A program made the translations under genes and the position numbers. A stretch of DNA of 64,000 nt from NCBI RefSeq assembly GCF_026723825.1, contig NZ_CP113519.1, positions 806,001 to 870,000 on the forward strand, written 5' to 3'. Of this stretch, positions 36,846 through 46,156 are shown piece after piece. Numbering within the stretch: position 1 is the stretch's first letter; the number at the start of each line of letters is the position of its first letter. The notes below the pieces were generated by a model. The model had not been told where the DNA came from. It made no database searches and was given only the letters and a program-made list of their open reading frames with translations. This stretch comes from Pseudomonas sp. GOM7 (GTDB lineage: Bacteria > Pseudomonadota > Gammaproteobacteria > Pseudomonadales > Pseudomonadaceae).

Positions 36846-38384
36846 TCAGTCCTGCAGCTTGGCGGCCAGCGCCTTGACCCGCGCCAGGTCGCCACCGGCC
36901 ACCTTGGTCAGGCCTTCGCCGTACTGCGCATCGGCTTTGTAGAAGAACGACAGCATGATGTGCTTGCTCTCGTCTTCGGTCTCGGACAGGGCACTGCCCA
37001 GGCTGGCGATCAGGTCACCCTGCATCTTCTTGTCGTAGGAGCGGTACAGCTCGCCGGCCTGCTTGAAGTTCTGCTCGCGCTGGATCTTCTTCTGCTCGGT
37101 GCTGCCGCTCAGCGGCAGGTTGCTGTAGCGCGCATGCTCGCTGGCCGGGCGCGGGTTGATGCGGCTGGGCTCGTAGTTCACCTCGGTGGTGGTGTGGCCG
37201 CTGTTGGCCGCGCCATCCTGATTGCCGTTGTTGACTGGCACCCTGGCCTGGTTGATCGGCAGGAAGGCGTGGTTGGCGCCCAGGCGATACATCTGCGTGT
37301 CGGCATAGGAGAACAGCCGGCCCTGCAGCAGGCGATCCTCCGAGGGCTCGATGCCCGGCACCAGGTTGGACGGTGCCATGGCCACCTGCTCGGTTTCCTG
37401 GAACACGTTGTCCGGGTTCTTGTTCAGCACCATCTGGCCGATCTTCTGGTAGGGCACGTCCGGCCAGATCTTGGTGGCATCCAGCGGGTCGAAGTCGTAC
37501 TTGGCCAGGTCAGCCGGTTCGAGCACCTGGATATACAGGTCCCACTTGGGATAGTCGCCGGCGTTGATCGTGGTGATCAGGTCGCGGCTCATATGGTTGA
37601 AGTCCTTGCCCTGGATCTGCTCGGTCTGCTGCGGATCGTTGTTCTTGATGCCCTGCAGGCTGCGCCACTGGAACTTGACGTAGCGGTACTCGTTCTTGGC
37701 ATTGACCAGCTTGTAGGCGTGCACGCTGTTGCCGTTCATCTGCCGGTAGTTGGCCGGGGTGCCTTCGTTGGAATACAGCAGGGTCAGGGTGCGGGTGGCT
37801 TCCGGCACGTGGCTGAAGAAGTCGAACTGGGTGCGGTTGCTGCCGTAGTTGGTGTTCGGGTCGGGCTTGAAGGCGTGCACCATGTCCGGGAACTTGATGG
37901 CATCGCGGATGAAGAAGGTGGGGAAGTTGTTGCCCACCAGATCCCAGTTGCCTTCGCTGGTGTAGAACTTGGTGGCGAAGCCGCGCGGGTCGCGCAGGGT
38001 TTCCGGGGAATGGTTGCCGTGCACCACGCTGGAAAAACGCACGAACACCGGGGTGGTGGTGCCCTTGGTGAAGACCTTGGCGCGGGTCAGCTCGGAGATG
38101 TCCGCCGTGGCGGTGAACTCGCCATGGGCGCCGGTGCCACGGGCATGCACCACGCGCTCGGGAATGCGCTCGCGGTCGAAGCGCTGCAGCTTCTGGATCA
38201 GTTGCACGTCCTGCAGCAGGGTCGGGCCGGTGTCGCCTGCGGTCTGCGAATTCTGGTTGTCGCCTACCGGTGCGCCGTTGTCGCGGGTCAGGGGGGCAGC
38301 CTGCGCCGACAGACTGAACAGCGAAGCGGACAGGGCCGCGGTCATCAGGCCAAGGGCGGGCGCCCATGCGGTGGTGGGTTTCAT
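36846..38384 (-). CDS. katB: Periplasmic monofunctional catalase, KatB-like
   Basis: A 512-residue haem catalase that dismutates hydrogen peroxide. Residues 1-30 are a signal peptide (ending LSAQAA), so it works in the periplasm as KatB does. Catalytic His80 lies in RVVHARGTGAHGEF, the distal Asn in LVGNNFPTFFIRDA, and the proximal haem-ligand Tyr in RLFSYADTQMYRLG. Start ATG at 38384 follows GAGGA; upstream in-frame codons lack a site. KatB is peroxide-inducible through OxyR in relatives; I could not confirm an OxyR site in the 168-bp gap to catR. It is co-oriented with ankB. Confidence 0.93.
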   Translation of the reverse strand: MKPTTAWAPALGLMTAALSASLFSLSAQAAPLTRDNGAPVGDNQNSQTAGDTGPTLLQDVQLIQKLQRFDRERIPERVVHARGTGAHGEFTATADISELTRAKVFTKGTTTPVFVRFSSVVHGNHSPETLRDPRGFATKFYTSEGNWDLVGNNFPTFFIRDAIKFPDMVHAFKPDPNTNYGSNRTQFDFFSHVPEATRTLTLLYSNEGTPANYRQMNGNSVHAYKLVNAKNEYRYVKFQWRSLQGIKNNDPQQTEQIQGKDFNHMSRDLITTINAGDYPKWDLYIQVLEPADLAKYDFDPLDATKIWPDVPYQKIGQMVLNKNPDNVFQETEQVAMAPSNLVPGIEPSEDRLLQGRLFSYADTQMYRLGANHAFLPINQARVPVNNGNQDGAANSGHTTTEVNYEPSRINPRPASEHARYSNLPLSGSTEQKKIQREQNFKQAGELYRSYDKKMQGDLIASLGSALSETEDESKHIMLSFFYKADAQYGEGLTKVAGGDLARVKALAAKLQD

Positions 38385-38552
38385 GGATGAGTCCTCGTAG
38401 TTGTATGTGCAAACGCGCTTCATGCGCTCGCACAAAGCTACGAGAGCCTGGCCGTCCCGCTAAATTGGAAAAAACCAGCGCCATCATAGGCAATGCTCAT
38501 TACGTGACGGGGCGAGGTCGTGATACGGCAAGCCATAGACGGCCCGGGCGTG

Positions 38553-39437
38553 TCAGGCCTGACGCGCGCGCGACAGCTCGTCCACCAGTGCCAGACAGTG
38601 CTTCAGCGCCGGCGAAGGCTCGCCGACGCGGCGGCTGATGATGATGGGCGAGGTGGCCTGGACCTCCTGCAGCGGCGCGTAGTCGATGTCGACGCGGTGC
38701 AGCACCTGCACCGAAGCCGGCACCAGGGTGATGCCGATACCGGCGGCGACCAGGCCGATGGCCGTCTGCAGTTCGTTGGTCCACTGCGCCACGCGAATCT
38801 GCAGGCCATGGGCGGCGAATAGCGTCAGCACATGGTCGGCGTAGCTGGGGCGGGGGTTGCCCGGGTACAGCACGAAGGGCTCGCGGGCAAGCTCGGCGAG
38901 GCTGATCGGGCCCGGCAGCAGCGGATGCCCGGCGGGCAGGGCAGCGACCAGCGGATCCAGGGTCAGCACCTGCTGCTGCACGGCCGCATCCTCGATATGG
39001 ATGCGGCCGAAACCGATGTCGATGCGCCCGGCCTTGAGCGCTTCGACCTGCTGCACGGTGGTCATCTCCGACAGGCCCAGCTCCAGGCCGGCATCGCTGC
39101 GCAGGCGGCGGATCAGTTCCGGCAGCACGCCATACAGGGTGGACGGGGCGAAGCCGATGCCGAGCCAGGCCTTTTCGCCCGTGCCGATGCGTCGGGTGCT
39201 GTCGCAGACCTTGCCCAGTTGCTCCAGCAGGGCGCTGGAATGTTCGTGAAAGAAGCGCCCGGCCTCGGTCAGGCGCAGGGGGCGGCCGCGTTCGAGCAGG
39301 GCCACGCCGAGTTCGTCCTCGAGCTGCTGGATCTGCCGGCTCAGCGGTGGCTGGGCGATATGCAGGCGCTCGGCGGCGCGGGTGAAGTTGAGGGTTTCGG
39401 CGAGCGCCTGGAAGTAGCGCAGGTGACGAAGCTCCAT
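38553..39437 (-). CDS. catR: LysR-type activator of catechol genes, CatR
   Basis: A 294-residue LysR regulator: winged helix-turn-helix at about 1-60 (FTRAAERLHIAQPPLSRQI) and a two-lobe effector domain after about 90. CatR/BenM proteins bind cis,cis-muconate and then activate catBCA. The gene is divergent from catB, with its start codon 127 bp from that of catB, and a perfect ATAC-N7-GTAT recognition site lies between them. CatR would therefore repress itself and control the catechol operon. BenM is a close alternative name, but divergence from catB favours CatR. Confidence 0.92.
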   Translation of the reverse strand: MELRHLRYFQALAETLNFTRAAERLHIAQPPLSRQIQQLEDELGVALLERGRPLRLTEAGRFFHEHSSALLEQLGKVCDSTRRIGTGEKAWLGIGFAPSTLYGVLPELIRRLRSDAGLELGLSEMTTVQQVEALKAGRIDIGFGRIHIEDAAVQQQVLTLDPLVAALPAGHPLLPGPISLAELAREPFVLYPGNPRPSYADHVLTLFAAHGLQIRVAQWTNELQTAIGLVAAGIGITLVPASVQVLHRVDIDYAPLQEVQATSPIIISRRVGEPSPALKHCLALVDELSRARQA

Positions 39438-39463
39438 GGGCGGGCTGTCCTTCGGGGTTGACG

Positions 39464-39478
39464 ATACCTGCTGGGTAT
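39464..39478. promoter_or_regulatory. CatR recognition site (ATAC-N7-GTAT)
   Basis: The sequence ATACCTGCTGGGTAT matches exactly the interrupted palindrome ATAC-N7-GTAT bound by CatR and BenM. It is centred about 95 bp upstream of the catB start and about 34 bp upstream of the catR start, the usual place for a shared site. A plausible -10 (TATCAAT, near 39520) and TSS near 39532 would put it around -60 for catB. Confidence 0.8.
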
Positions 39479-39540
39479 TGTTGCAGACAAAATCAATATT
39501 GGAACCCTCCCAGTTGCAGTATCAATATCGAGGCATGGAT

Positions 39541-39548
39541 AACAACAA
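39541..39548 (+). promoter_or_regulatory. CA-rich motif (Crc/Hfq type) in catB leader
   Basis: AACAACAA, an exact AANAANAA match, lies 17-24 bases upstream of the catB ATG at 39565. Placement over the ribosome-binding region is what Hfq/Crc repression needs, and cat genes are known to be under catabolite repression in Pseudomonas. Confidence 0.5.
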
Positions 39549-39564
39549 CCTGATGGGTATTGAA

Positions 39565-40686
39565 ATGAGCCACGCCGCGATCGAGTCGCTCGAAGCGATC
39601 ATCGTCGACCTGCCGACCATACGCCCGCACAAGCTGGCGATGCACACCATGCAGAACCAGACCCTGGTGATCCTGCGCCTGCGCTGCGCCGACGGCATCG
39701 AGGGCATCGGCGAGGCCACCACCATCGGTGGCCTGTCCTATGGCAACGAGAGCCCGGACAGCATCAAGGTCAACCTGGATCGTCACTTCGCGCCGCTCTT
39801 GATCGGCCAGGACGCCAGCAACATCAACGCCTGCATGCAGCGCATCGACCGCGTGGTGAAGGGCAACACCTTCGCCCGTTCGGCGGTGGAAACCGCGCTG
39901 CTCGACGCCCAGGGCAAGCGCCTTGGCCTGCCGGTCAGCGAGATTCTCGGCGGGCGCGTGCGCGACAGCCTGGAAGTGGCCTGGACCCTGGCCAGCGGCG
40001 ATACCCGCAAGGACATCAATGAGGCCGAGCAGATGCTCGAAGCCCGTCGCCACCGCATCTTCAAACTGAAGATCGGCGCTGGTGAGGTGAACAAGGACCT
40101 GGCCCACGTCATCGCCATCAAGCGCGCCCTGGGTGAACGCGCCAGCGTGCGCGTCGACGTCAACCAGGCCTGGGACGAAGCGGTGGCCCTGCGCGCCTGC
40201 CGCATCCTCGGCGACAACGGCATCGACCTGATCGAGCAGCCGATCTCGCGCCACAACCGTGGTGGCCAGGTGCGCCTGAACCAGTCCAGCCCGGCGCCGA
40301 TCATGGCCGACGAATCCATCGAATGTGTGGAGGACGCCTTCAACCTGGCGCGCGATGGCGCGGCCCCGGTGTTCGCCCTGAAGATCGCCAAGAACGGCGG
40401 CCCGCGTGCCGTGCTGCGCACCGCCAGCATCGCCGAGGCGGCCGGTATCGGCCTGTACGGCGGCACCATGCTCGAAGGCAGCGTCGGCACCCTGGCCTCG
40501 GCCCATGCCTTCATCACCCTGAACAAGCTGGCCTGGGACACCGAACTGTTCGGCCCGCTGCTGCTGACCGAAGAAATCGTCACCGAGCCGCCGCTGTACC
40601 GCGACTTCCAGCTGCACGTGCCGCGCCTGCCGGGTATCGGCCTGACCCTAGACGAGGAGCGTCTCGCGCGCTTCCGTCGTTCCTGA
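39565..40686 (+). CDS. catB: Muconate cycloisomerase, CatB
   Basis: A 373-residue enolase-superfamily enzyme that converts cis,cis-muconate to muconolactone with Mn2+. Starting at 39565 (MSHAAIESLEAIIVDLPTIR) gives the family numbering exactly: the KxK motif Lys167/Lys169, metal ligands Asp198, Glu224 and Asp249, and Lys273. In-frame ATGs at 39535 and 39553 are rejected because the promoter region reaches about 39532 and the numbering would not fit. It is the first gene of catBCA, followed by catC after 25 bp. Confidence 0.95.
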   Translation: MSHAAIESLEAIIVDLPTIRPHKLAMHTMQNQTLVILRLRCADGIEGIGEATTIGGLSYGNESPDSIKVNLDRHFAPLLIGQDASNINACMQRIDRVVKGNTFARSAVETALLDAQGKRLGLPVSEILGGRVRDSLEVAWTLASGDTRKDINEAEQMLEARRHRIFKLKIGAGEVNKDLAHVIAIKRALGERASVRVDVNQAWDEAVALRACRILGDNGIDLIEQPISRHNRGGQVRLNQSSPAPIMADESIECVEDAFNLARDGAAPVFALKIAKNGGPRAVLRTASIAEAAGIGLYGGTMLEGSVGTLASAHAFITLNKLAWDTELFGPLLLTEEIVTEPPLYRDFQLHVPRLPGIGLTLDEERLARFRRS

Positions 40687-40711
40687 CCCTGCCCGAAGGA
40701 GGCAAGCCAAT

Positions 40712-41002
40712 ATGCTGTTCCACGTGAAGATGACCGTGAAGTTGCCGGTCGACATGGATCCCGCCCAGGCCGCCAAGCTCAAGGCCGACGAGAAAGAACT
40801 GGCGCAGCGTCTGCAGCGCGAGGGCAAGTGGCGCCACCTGTGGCGCATCGCCGGTCACTACGCTAACTACAGCGTCTTCGACCTGGCCAGTGTCGAGGAA
40901 CTGCACGATACCCTCATGCAGTTGCCGCTGTTCCCTTACATGGAGATCGAGGTGAACGGTCTGTGCCGCCACCCGTCGTCGATCCATCAGGACGATCGCT
41001 GA
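40712..41002 (+). CDS. catC: Muconolactone delta-isomerase, CatC
   Basis: A 96-residue enzyme of the standard CatC length that isomerises muconolactone to 3-oxoadipate enol-lactone; it forms a decamer in relatives. The start MLFHVKMTVKLPVDMD and the segment GKWRHLWRIAGHYANYSVFD are highly typical. A good AAGGAGG site precedes the ATG. It lies between catB and catA, so this strain carries the P. putida-type catBCA order. Confidence 0.95.
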   Translation: MLFHVKMTVKLPVDMDPAQAAKLKADEKELAQRLQREGKWRHLWRIAGHYANYSVFDLASVEELHDTLMQLPLFPYMEIEVNGLCRHPSSIHQDDR

Positions 41003-41019
41003 TCACTCTTGCAGTCGAT

Positions 41020-41027
41020 AACAACAA
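41020..41027 (+). promoter_or_regulatory. CA-rich motif (Crc/Hfq type) in front of catA
   Basis: AACAACAA lies 16-23 bases before the catA ATG, just upstream of its GAGGA site, the same arrangement as in the catB leader. It would allow separate repression of catA translation from the polycistronic mRNA. Confidence 0.5.
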
Positions 41028-41042
41028 GATGAGGACATAATC

Positions 41043-41972
41043 ATGGGCATCAAACTGTCGCATACCGAAAGCGTTCAAAAGTTCTTCAAGGAGGTCAGCG
41101 GCCTCGACAACGACCAGGGCAGCCCGCGCATGAAGGCGCTGGTGCACCGCATCCTGATGGACAGCATCCGCCTCATCGAGGACATGGAAGTGACCACCGA
41201 GGAGTTCTGGAAGGCGGTGGACTACCTCAACCGCATGGGCGCCCGTAGCGAAGCCGGCCTGCTGGTCGCCGGCCTGGGTCTGGAGCATTACCTCGACCTG
41301 CTGCTCGACGCTCAGGACGAAGCCGCCGGCCTGCTCGGCGGCACCCCGCGTACCATCGAAGGCCCGCTGTATGTGGCTGGCGCGCCGATGAGCGAAGGCG
41401 AGGCGCGGATGGATGACGGTACCGACCCGGGCACGCCGATGTACCTGCATGGCCAGGTCTTCGATGCCGACGGCAAGCCGGTTGCAGGCGCTGTGGTCGA
41501 CCTGTGGCACGCCAATACCAAGGGCACCTATTCCTACTTCGACTCCAGCCAGAGCGAGTTCAACCTGCGTCGGCGCATCGTCACCGACAGCGAAGGCCGC
41601 TACCGTGCGCGCAGCATCGTGCCGTCCGGCTACGGCTGCCCGCCCGACGGCACCACCCAGGAAGTGCTCAACCTGCTCGGTCGTCACGGCAACCGCCCGG
41701 CGCACATTCACTTCTTCATCTCCGCGCCCGGCTATCGTCACCTGACCACGCAGATCAACCTGGCCGGCGACGAGTACCTATGGGACGACTTCGCCTATGC
41801 CACCCGCGATGGCCTGATCGGCGACGTCAACTTCGTCGAGAGCGAGTCCGCCGCCCGTGACCATGGCTTCCAGGGCAAGCGTTTCGCCGAGGTGAAGTTC
41901 GATTTCCAGTTGCAGAAGGCCCCGGCGCCGGACGCCGAACAGCGCAATGCGCGCCCGCGAGCCCTGCAATAA
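41043..41972 (+). CDS. catA: Catechol 1,2-dioxygenase, CatA
   Basis: A 309-residue intradiol dioxygenase that opens catechol to cis,cis-muconate using non-haem Fe(III). The iron ligands are visible as Tyr163 (GTYSYF), Tyr197 (SGYGCP), His221 and His223 (AHIHF). The N-terminal 100 residues form the helical dimer linker with its phospholipid pocket. In this window it receives the catechol expected from the iac pathway. It ends the catBCA operon; a strong terminator follows 25 bp later. Confidence 0.96.
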   Translation: MGIKLSHTESVQKFFKEVSGLDNDQGSPRMKALVHRILMDSIRLIEDMEVTTEEFWKAVDYLNRMGARSEAGLLVAGLGLEHYLDLLLDAQDEAAGLLGGTPRTIEGPLYVAGAPMSEGEARMDDGTDPGTPMYLHGQVFDADGKPVAGAVVDLWHANTKGTYSYFDSSQSEFNLRRRIVTDSEGRYRARSIVPSGYGCPPDGTTQEVLNLLGRHGNRPAHIHFFISAPGYRHLTTQINLAGDEYLWDDFAYATRDGLIGDVNFVESESAARDHGFQGKRFAEVKFDFQLQKAPAPDAEQRNARPRALQ

Positions 41973-41997
41973 GGCATCGCTTGCGCTGTAGCTTGAG

Positions 41998-42021
41998 CCG
42001 GCCCCTTGGGGCCGGTTTTTT
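41998..42021 (+). terminator. Intrinsic terminator of catBCA
   Basis: A perfect 8-bp GC stem, CCGGCCCC / GGGGCCGG, with a TT loop is followed directly by six T. Confidence 0.9.
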
Positions 42022-42051
42022 CATGGTTCTTTGCATTCTGGGGGGGGTGAC

Positions 42052-42866
42052 ACCGGACTGGCAAGTTTGTGTGAGTGTGCTTTTGTTTTCGGTGTAAAGC
42101 TGCTTATCAGCGTTCTGCTGATGTCACCTGTTTCGCCCCCCGGCGACTTTCTTTTGTCAAACGCCACAAAAGAAAGCAAAAAGGCTTGGCCCCGCCATCC
42201 GGCCCTGGCTGCGCCGGGGTACGTTCGCTCCATCGCCGCTCCGAGGGTCGGCGTACATGGGCCATCCCTGGCCCATTACGCCTCTCGCCGCGTCCCTGCG
42301 GCTCGCCCCTCTGCGCAACGATTCCACTCACCCTCCTGAAGGGGCCATTCGCGCGCCTGAACGAGTATGCACTCCATAGGTTGCTCGGCGTGTTCTAGTA
42401 GCGATGAAGTCGCGATTGGGTCGTCGAGTTAAACCAAAACTTTCATTCACGTAGCTTCATTCGCCTGGATAGCTTGCCGGCTTTCAGCCGGCATCCCGGT
42501 CAGCCCTAGGGCTGACACATGTACAAGCACTCCGCACTCCCTCTGGGTTACCTCGGGTTCAGGCGCGTGCAGAGCCCGCCCAGGAGGGCGAACGGAATCG
42601 TCGTGGAAGAGGTTGAGCGACATGGATGTCGCGAGAGCCGCGATGGGCCATGGATGGCCCACCGCGGCGGGCCTCTGGAACGGCGATGGAGTGAGCGAAC
42701 CCTGGTGCAGCCAGGGCCGGATGATCGGGCGGAGGGTTTTGGTTACTTTTGCCCTACAAAAGTGACTCGCCCGGGAAGGCGAAACCAAAAACATCAGCAA
42801 AAACGCGGCAATCTGGAACAGACACCGAACAACCAGCAAGCCATCACACAAACTTGCCAGTCCGGT
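42052..42866. repeat. 815-bp long imperfect inverted repeat, no genes
   Basis: The outer 23 bp are perfect inverted repeats (42052-42074 and 42844-42866). Homology between arms continues inward with mismatches and small indels to about 42362 on the left and 42557 on the right, some 310 bp each, around a spacer of about 195 bp. Shared inner landmarks include ATCCGGCCCTGGCTGC and GGGCCATCC. No arm carries a believable gene. The rest of the 1.08-kb gap to 43099 holds only a short leader for the permease gene. It looks like a foldback or two head-to-head copies of a dispersed repeat, and each arm contains a CTTTTGT/ACAAAAG hairpin. Confidence 0.8.
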
Positions 42867-43098
42867 ATCAAGACCGACTTTCCCAATATTCCGCGAAGCA
42901 CCTTTTTCATGGCTGCGCCAGGTATGGCGCGTCGTGCGTGAGGCTACCCATTTGCCTGTGGCGTGCTCACGGCCATGCCGGTGAGTCGGGGCGAGGCGAA
43001 GGCCTTCGGACGGTTGACCCGCGCGCGAGGGGAGGGCCGGTGTATAGTTAGTTACCTTGCTATCTTTCTTGCGTGTTGCGCACTGCCCCAGGTACTTC

Positions 43099-43971
43099 AT
43101 GAGCCTCACCCCGTTATCCGGCGCCAATCATCCACTCAAGGGCATCGGCCTGATGGTGCTGGCGACCTTCCTGTTCGCCAGCCACGATGCCATGTCCAAA
43201 TACCTGTCGGGTTTCTACCCGATCGTGCTGATCGTCTGGGCGCGCTATCTGGTGCATACCCTGCTGATGGCCGGGATCTTCCTGCCGCAGTCCGGTCTGC
43301 GCGTGCTGCGCACCAAACGCCCCGGCTTGCAGGTATTGCGCGCGCTGTGCCTGCTGGGAGTCAGCCTGCTGTTCACCACGGGGCTGATGTTCATTCCGCT
43401 GGCCGAGGCGACCTCGGTGATCTTCCTCGCGCCGCTGCTGGTCACGGCGCTGTCGGTGCCATTGCTGGGCGAGCGCGTCAGCCTTGGCCAGTGGGCAGCG
43501 GTGCTCATCGGTTTCGTCGGTGTGCTGGTCATCGTCCATCCGGGCGGCAGCCTGTTCACCCCGGCGGTGTTGCTGCCCTTGAGCGCGGCGCTGTGCTTCA
43601 GCCTCTACCAGATCCTCACCCGCCGCCTGAGCGAAGTGGACAGCGCCACCACCAGCAACTTCTGCGCCGGGCTGGTCAACACCCTGGTGATGAGCCTGCT
43701 GGTGCCCTTCTTCTGGCAGGTGCCCAGCCTCACCCATGGCCTGATGATGCTGGCGCTGGGTGGCTTCGGCATGGGCGCCCATCTGCTGCTGACCCATGCC
43801 TTCCGCCATGCGGCCCCCGCATTGCTGGCGCCGTTCGGCTACGTGCAGATCGTCTTTGCCGGGTTGCTGGGCTGGCTGGTGTTCCAGCACACGCCAGACA
43901 CCACGGCGCTGGTCGGTATCGTCGTCATCTGCCTGAGCGGCCTGGCCGCCGCCTGGCAGAGCCGACGTTGA
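43099..43971 (+). CDS. EamA/DMT family permease
   Basis: A 290-residue inner-membrane protein with about ten helices in two EamA repeats (about 15-140 and 155-285). Early features are IGLMVLATFLFASHDAMSKYL and the late AEATSVIFLAPLLVTALSV. The drug/metabolite superfamily exports or imports amino acids, nucleotides and other metabolites; the substrate is not predictable. Start ATG at 43099 was chosen because the extension upstream from a TTG is not hydrophobic in the right way and AGG precedes the ATG. It stands alone, convergent with the wsp operon. Confidence 0.88.
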   Translation: MSLTPLSGANHPLKGIGLMVLATFLFASHDAMSKYLSGFYPIVLIVWARYLVHTLLMAGIFLPQSGLRVLRTKRPGLQVLRALCLLGVSLLFTTGLMFIPLAEATSVIFLAPLLVTALSVPLLGERVSLGQWAAVLIGFVGVLVIVHPGGSLFTPAVLLPLSAALCFSLYQILTRRLSEVDSATTSNFCAGLVNTLVMSLLVPFFWQVPSLTHGLMMLALGGFGMGAHLLLTHAFRHAAPALLAPFGYVQIVFAGLLGWLVFQHTPDTTALVGIVVICLSGLAAAWQSRR

Positions 43972-44091
43972 GGCACAGAGAGGCGCGAAGCTGACCGAGG
44001 AGAACATCCGCAAAGGCTAGTCGGAGTGGGCGCCCGAATAGCCTACGGCCATCCAGCAATGGCGTAGCCCGGATGCAATCCGGGATTGCCC

Positions 44092-45114
44092 TCACGCCCC
44101 GTCGCTGACTTGGGCGACGCGGTTGCGGCCGCTGTGCTTGGCGAGATAGAGGCCTTCGTCGGCCTTGATCACCAGGCTCAGCGGTTCGCTGCCCATCGCC
44201 GGGCGCAGGGTGGCGAGGCCGATGCTGACGCTGATCGACGAACCCGGCGTGGGCAGGTCATGGGGAATGCCCAGCGCCTCCACGGCGCGGCGGATCTTCT
44301 CGGCCTGCAGGCGCGCACCACCGGCTGCGGTGCTGGGCATGATCACGGCGAATTCCTCGCCGCCATAGCGTGCGACCAGGTCGCTCGAGCGTGAACAACT
44401 GGCACGCAGGGTGTCACCGACGCGGCGCAACACGTCGTCGCCTTCCACATGGCCGTACTGGTCGTTGTAGGCCTTGAAATAGTCCACGTCGATCATCAGC
44501 AGCGACAACTCGTTCTGCTCGCGCATGGCGCGGCTCCATTCGATTTCCAGGTACTCGTCGAAGTAGCGGCGGTTGGCCAGGCCGGTCAGGCCGTCGGACT
44601 TGATCAGCCGTTGCAGTACCAGGTTGGTGTCGAGCAGTTGCTGTTGGCTCTCACGCAGCGCCCGGTAGGCTTCGTCGCGCTGCAGCAGGGTGAGGTAGGA
44701 GCGCGAGTGATAGCGAATGCGTGCCAGCAGTTCGATCACGTCCGGCAGTTTGACCAGATAGTCGTTGGCGCCCGCGCTGAAGGCGGCGCTCTTGACCTGG
44801 GGATCTTCCTTGGTCGACAGCACGATGATCGGTACGTCGCGCAGGCCCGGGGCGGCGCGATACTGGCCGAGCAGTTCGAGGCCGTCGATGCCGGGCATGA
44901 CCAGATCCTGCAGGATCACCGTCGGCTTGATCTGCTGCGCTACGCTCAGCGCCTGCTGCGGGTCGGAGCAGAAGTGGAAGTCGATGTCGCTCTCCTCGCT
45001 CAGTGCCCGTCTCACGGCCTCGCCGATCATGGCCTGATCGTCGACCAGCAGCACCATCATGGGCTGCTCGTGCAGGCCATGTTGCGGGTTGGAATCCCCT
45101 ATGGGCCGTTGCAT
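44092..45114 (-). CDS. wspR: Response regulator diguanylate cyclase, WspR
   Basis: A 340-residue two-domain output protein. The receiver domain (about 18-140) has phosphoacceptor Asp70 in ILQDLVMPG; a helical stalk follows (about 140-172), and the GGDEF domain carries GGEEF at 251-255 with the inhibitory I-site R242-SSD. When phosphorylated by WspE it clusters and makes cyclic-di-GMP, favouring biofilm. The numbering equals that of P. aeruginosa WspR. Start ATG at 45114 follows AAGG. Last gene of the operon, 37 bp after wspF. Confidence 0.96.
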   Translation of the reverse strand: MQRPIGDSNPQHGLHEQPMMVLLVDDQAMIGEAVRRALSEESDIDFHFCSDPQQALSVAQQIKPTVILQDLVMPGIDGLELLGQYRAAPGLRDVPIIVLSTKEDPQVKSAAFSAGANDYLVKLPDVIELLARIRYHSRSYLTLLQRDEAYRALRESQQQLLDTNLVLQRLIKSDGLTGLANRRYFDEYLEIEWSRAMREQNELSLLMIDVDYFKAYNDQYGHVEGDDVLRRVGDTLRASCSRSSDLVARYGGEEFAVIMPSTAAGGARLQAEKIRRAVEALGIPHDLPTPGSSISVSIGLATLRPAMGSEPLSLVIKADEGLYLAKHSGRNRVAQVSDGA

Positions 45115-45151
45115 TACCTTGTCTCCGCCAATATGTGAATGATGAAGGCGC

Positions 45152-46156
45152 TCAGCCCAGTCGCTCGACCAGGCGCGCCGCGATCCTGCCCAGTGGCAGG
45201 ACTTCGACCGCAGCATCCAGCGCCACAGCGGCCTTGGGCATGCCATACACGGCGCTGCTGGCCTGATCCTGGGCGATGGTGTGGAAACCGCGTTCGCGCA
45301 TCCGTTTCAGACCCTGTGCACCGTCGCGTCCCATGCCCGTCAGGAGCACGCCGATCGCTTCGCCGCGCCAGTGGCTGGCCACGCTCTCGAAGAACACATC
45401 GATAGAGGGACGATAGACCTGATCGAGCGGTTCGCGACGATATTCCAGATGCCCCTGCTCGGTCAGATACAGATGATTGTTGGTGCCGGCCAACAAGACG
45501 GCGCCGGGTTGCAGGGCTTCGCCGTCTCGGGCCAGGCGTACGGGCATCTGCGACTCGCTGGCCAGCCATTGCGCCATGCCGGCGGCGAACACCTCGTCGA
45601 CATGCTGAACCAGCACGATGCTGGCCGCGAAATCACTGGGAATCTCCCTGAGCAACTCCACCAGGGACGCCGGGCCACCGGCGGAGGCGCCGATGGCCAC
45701 CAGGCTCCGGCCACGGTTCTCGTTACCGCTCAGAGGCGACTGTCGGACCGAGCGCGAGGTCTTGTGGCCGATCATCCAGGCGATGTTGTGGATCTTGCGG
45801 CGCAGGGTCGCCGCGTCGAGCGTCTGCTGCGGGCCGAGTGACGGCACGGCGACCACGTCCAGGGCGCCGGCGCCCATGGCATCGAACACCTGGGTCATGT
45901 TGCGCTCGACATCGGAAGTGACGATGAGGATGGCGCAGGGGGTGTCCTGCATGATCCGACGGGTCGCCTGTACGCCGTCCATGCCGGGCATCAGCATGTC
46001 CATCAGTAGCAGGTCGGGCAGATCCTCCTGGCAGCGGAGCACGGCTTCCTCGCCATCGGTGGCCACCCAGATCAACTGGTATTGCGGCTCGGTGGCCAGG
46101 GCGCGGCGCAGCGCCTCGACGGCCAGCGGCATGTCATTGGCAATGGCGATCCTCAT
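45152..46156 (-). CDS. wspF: CheB-type methylesterase, WspF
   Basis: A 334-residue receiver-methylesterase protein that removes methyl groups from WspA and so resets the pathway; loss of it gives wrinkly, high c-di-GMP colonies. Asp53 ([11 protein letters not shown]) is the phosphoacceptor; the catalytic triad is Ser158 (GASAGGP), His185 (VQHVDEVF) and Asp278 (GMGRDGAQG). All residues are intact, so this strain is not a wspF mutant by coding sequence. Its ATG overlaps wspE by 4 bp. Confidence 0.95.
   Translation of the reverse strand: MRIAIANDMPLAVEALRRALATEPQYQLIWVATDGEEAVLRCQEDLPDLLLMDMLMPGMDGVQATRRIMQDTPCAILIVTSDVERNMTQVFDAMGAGALDVVAVPSLGPQQTLDAATLRRKIHNIAWMIGHKTSRSVRQSPLSGNENRGRSLVAIGASAGGPASLVELLREIPSDFAASIVLVQHVDEVFAAGMAQWLASESQMPVRLARDGEALQPGAVLLAGTNNHLYLTEQGHLEYRREPLDQVYRPSIDVFFESVASHWRGEAIGVLLTGMGRDGAQGLKRMRERGFHTIAQDQASSAVYGMPKAAVALDAAVEVLPLGRIAARLVERLG

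Noticed and set aside
39535..39564. Earlier catB start codons at 39535 and 39553
   Set aside because: They fall at or just after the likely transcription start and would spoil the exact family numbering of catalytic residues.
42075..43127. Several short open frames in the inverted repeat region
   Set aside because: They lie in repeat arms on both strands, lack ribosome sites, and give Arg/Pro-rich translations that mirror each other, as expected from the inverted repeat.
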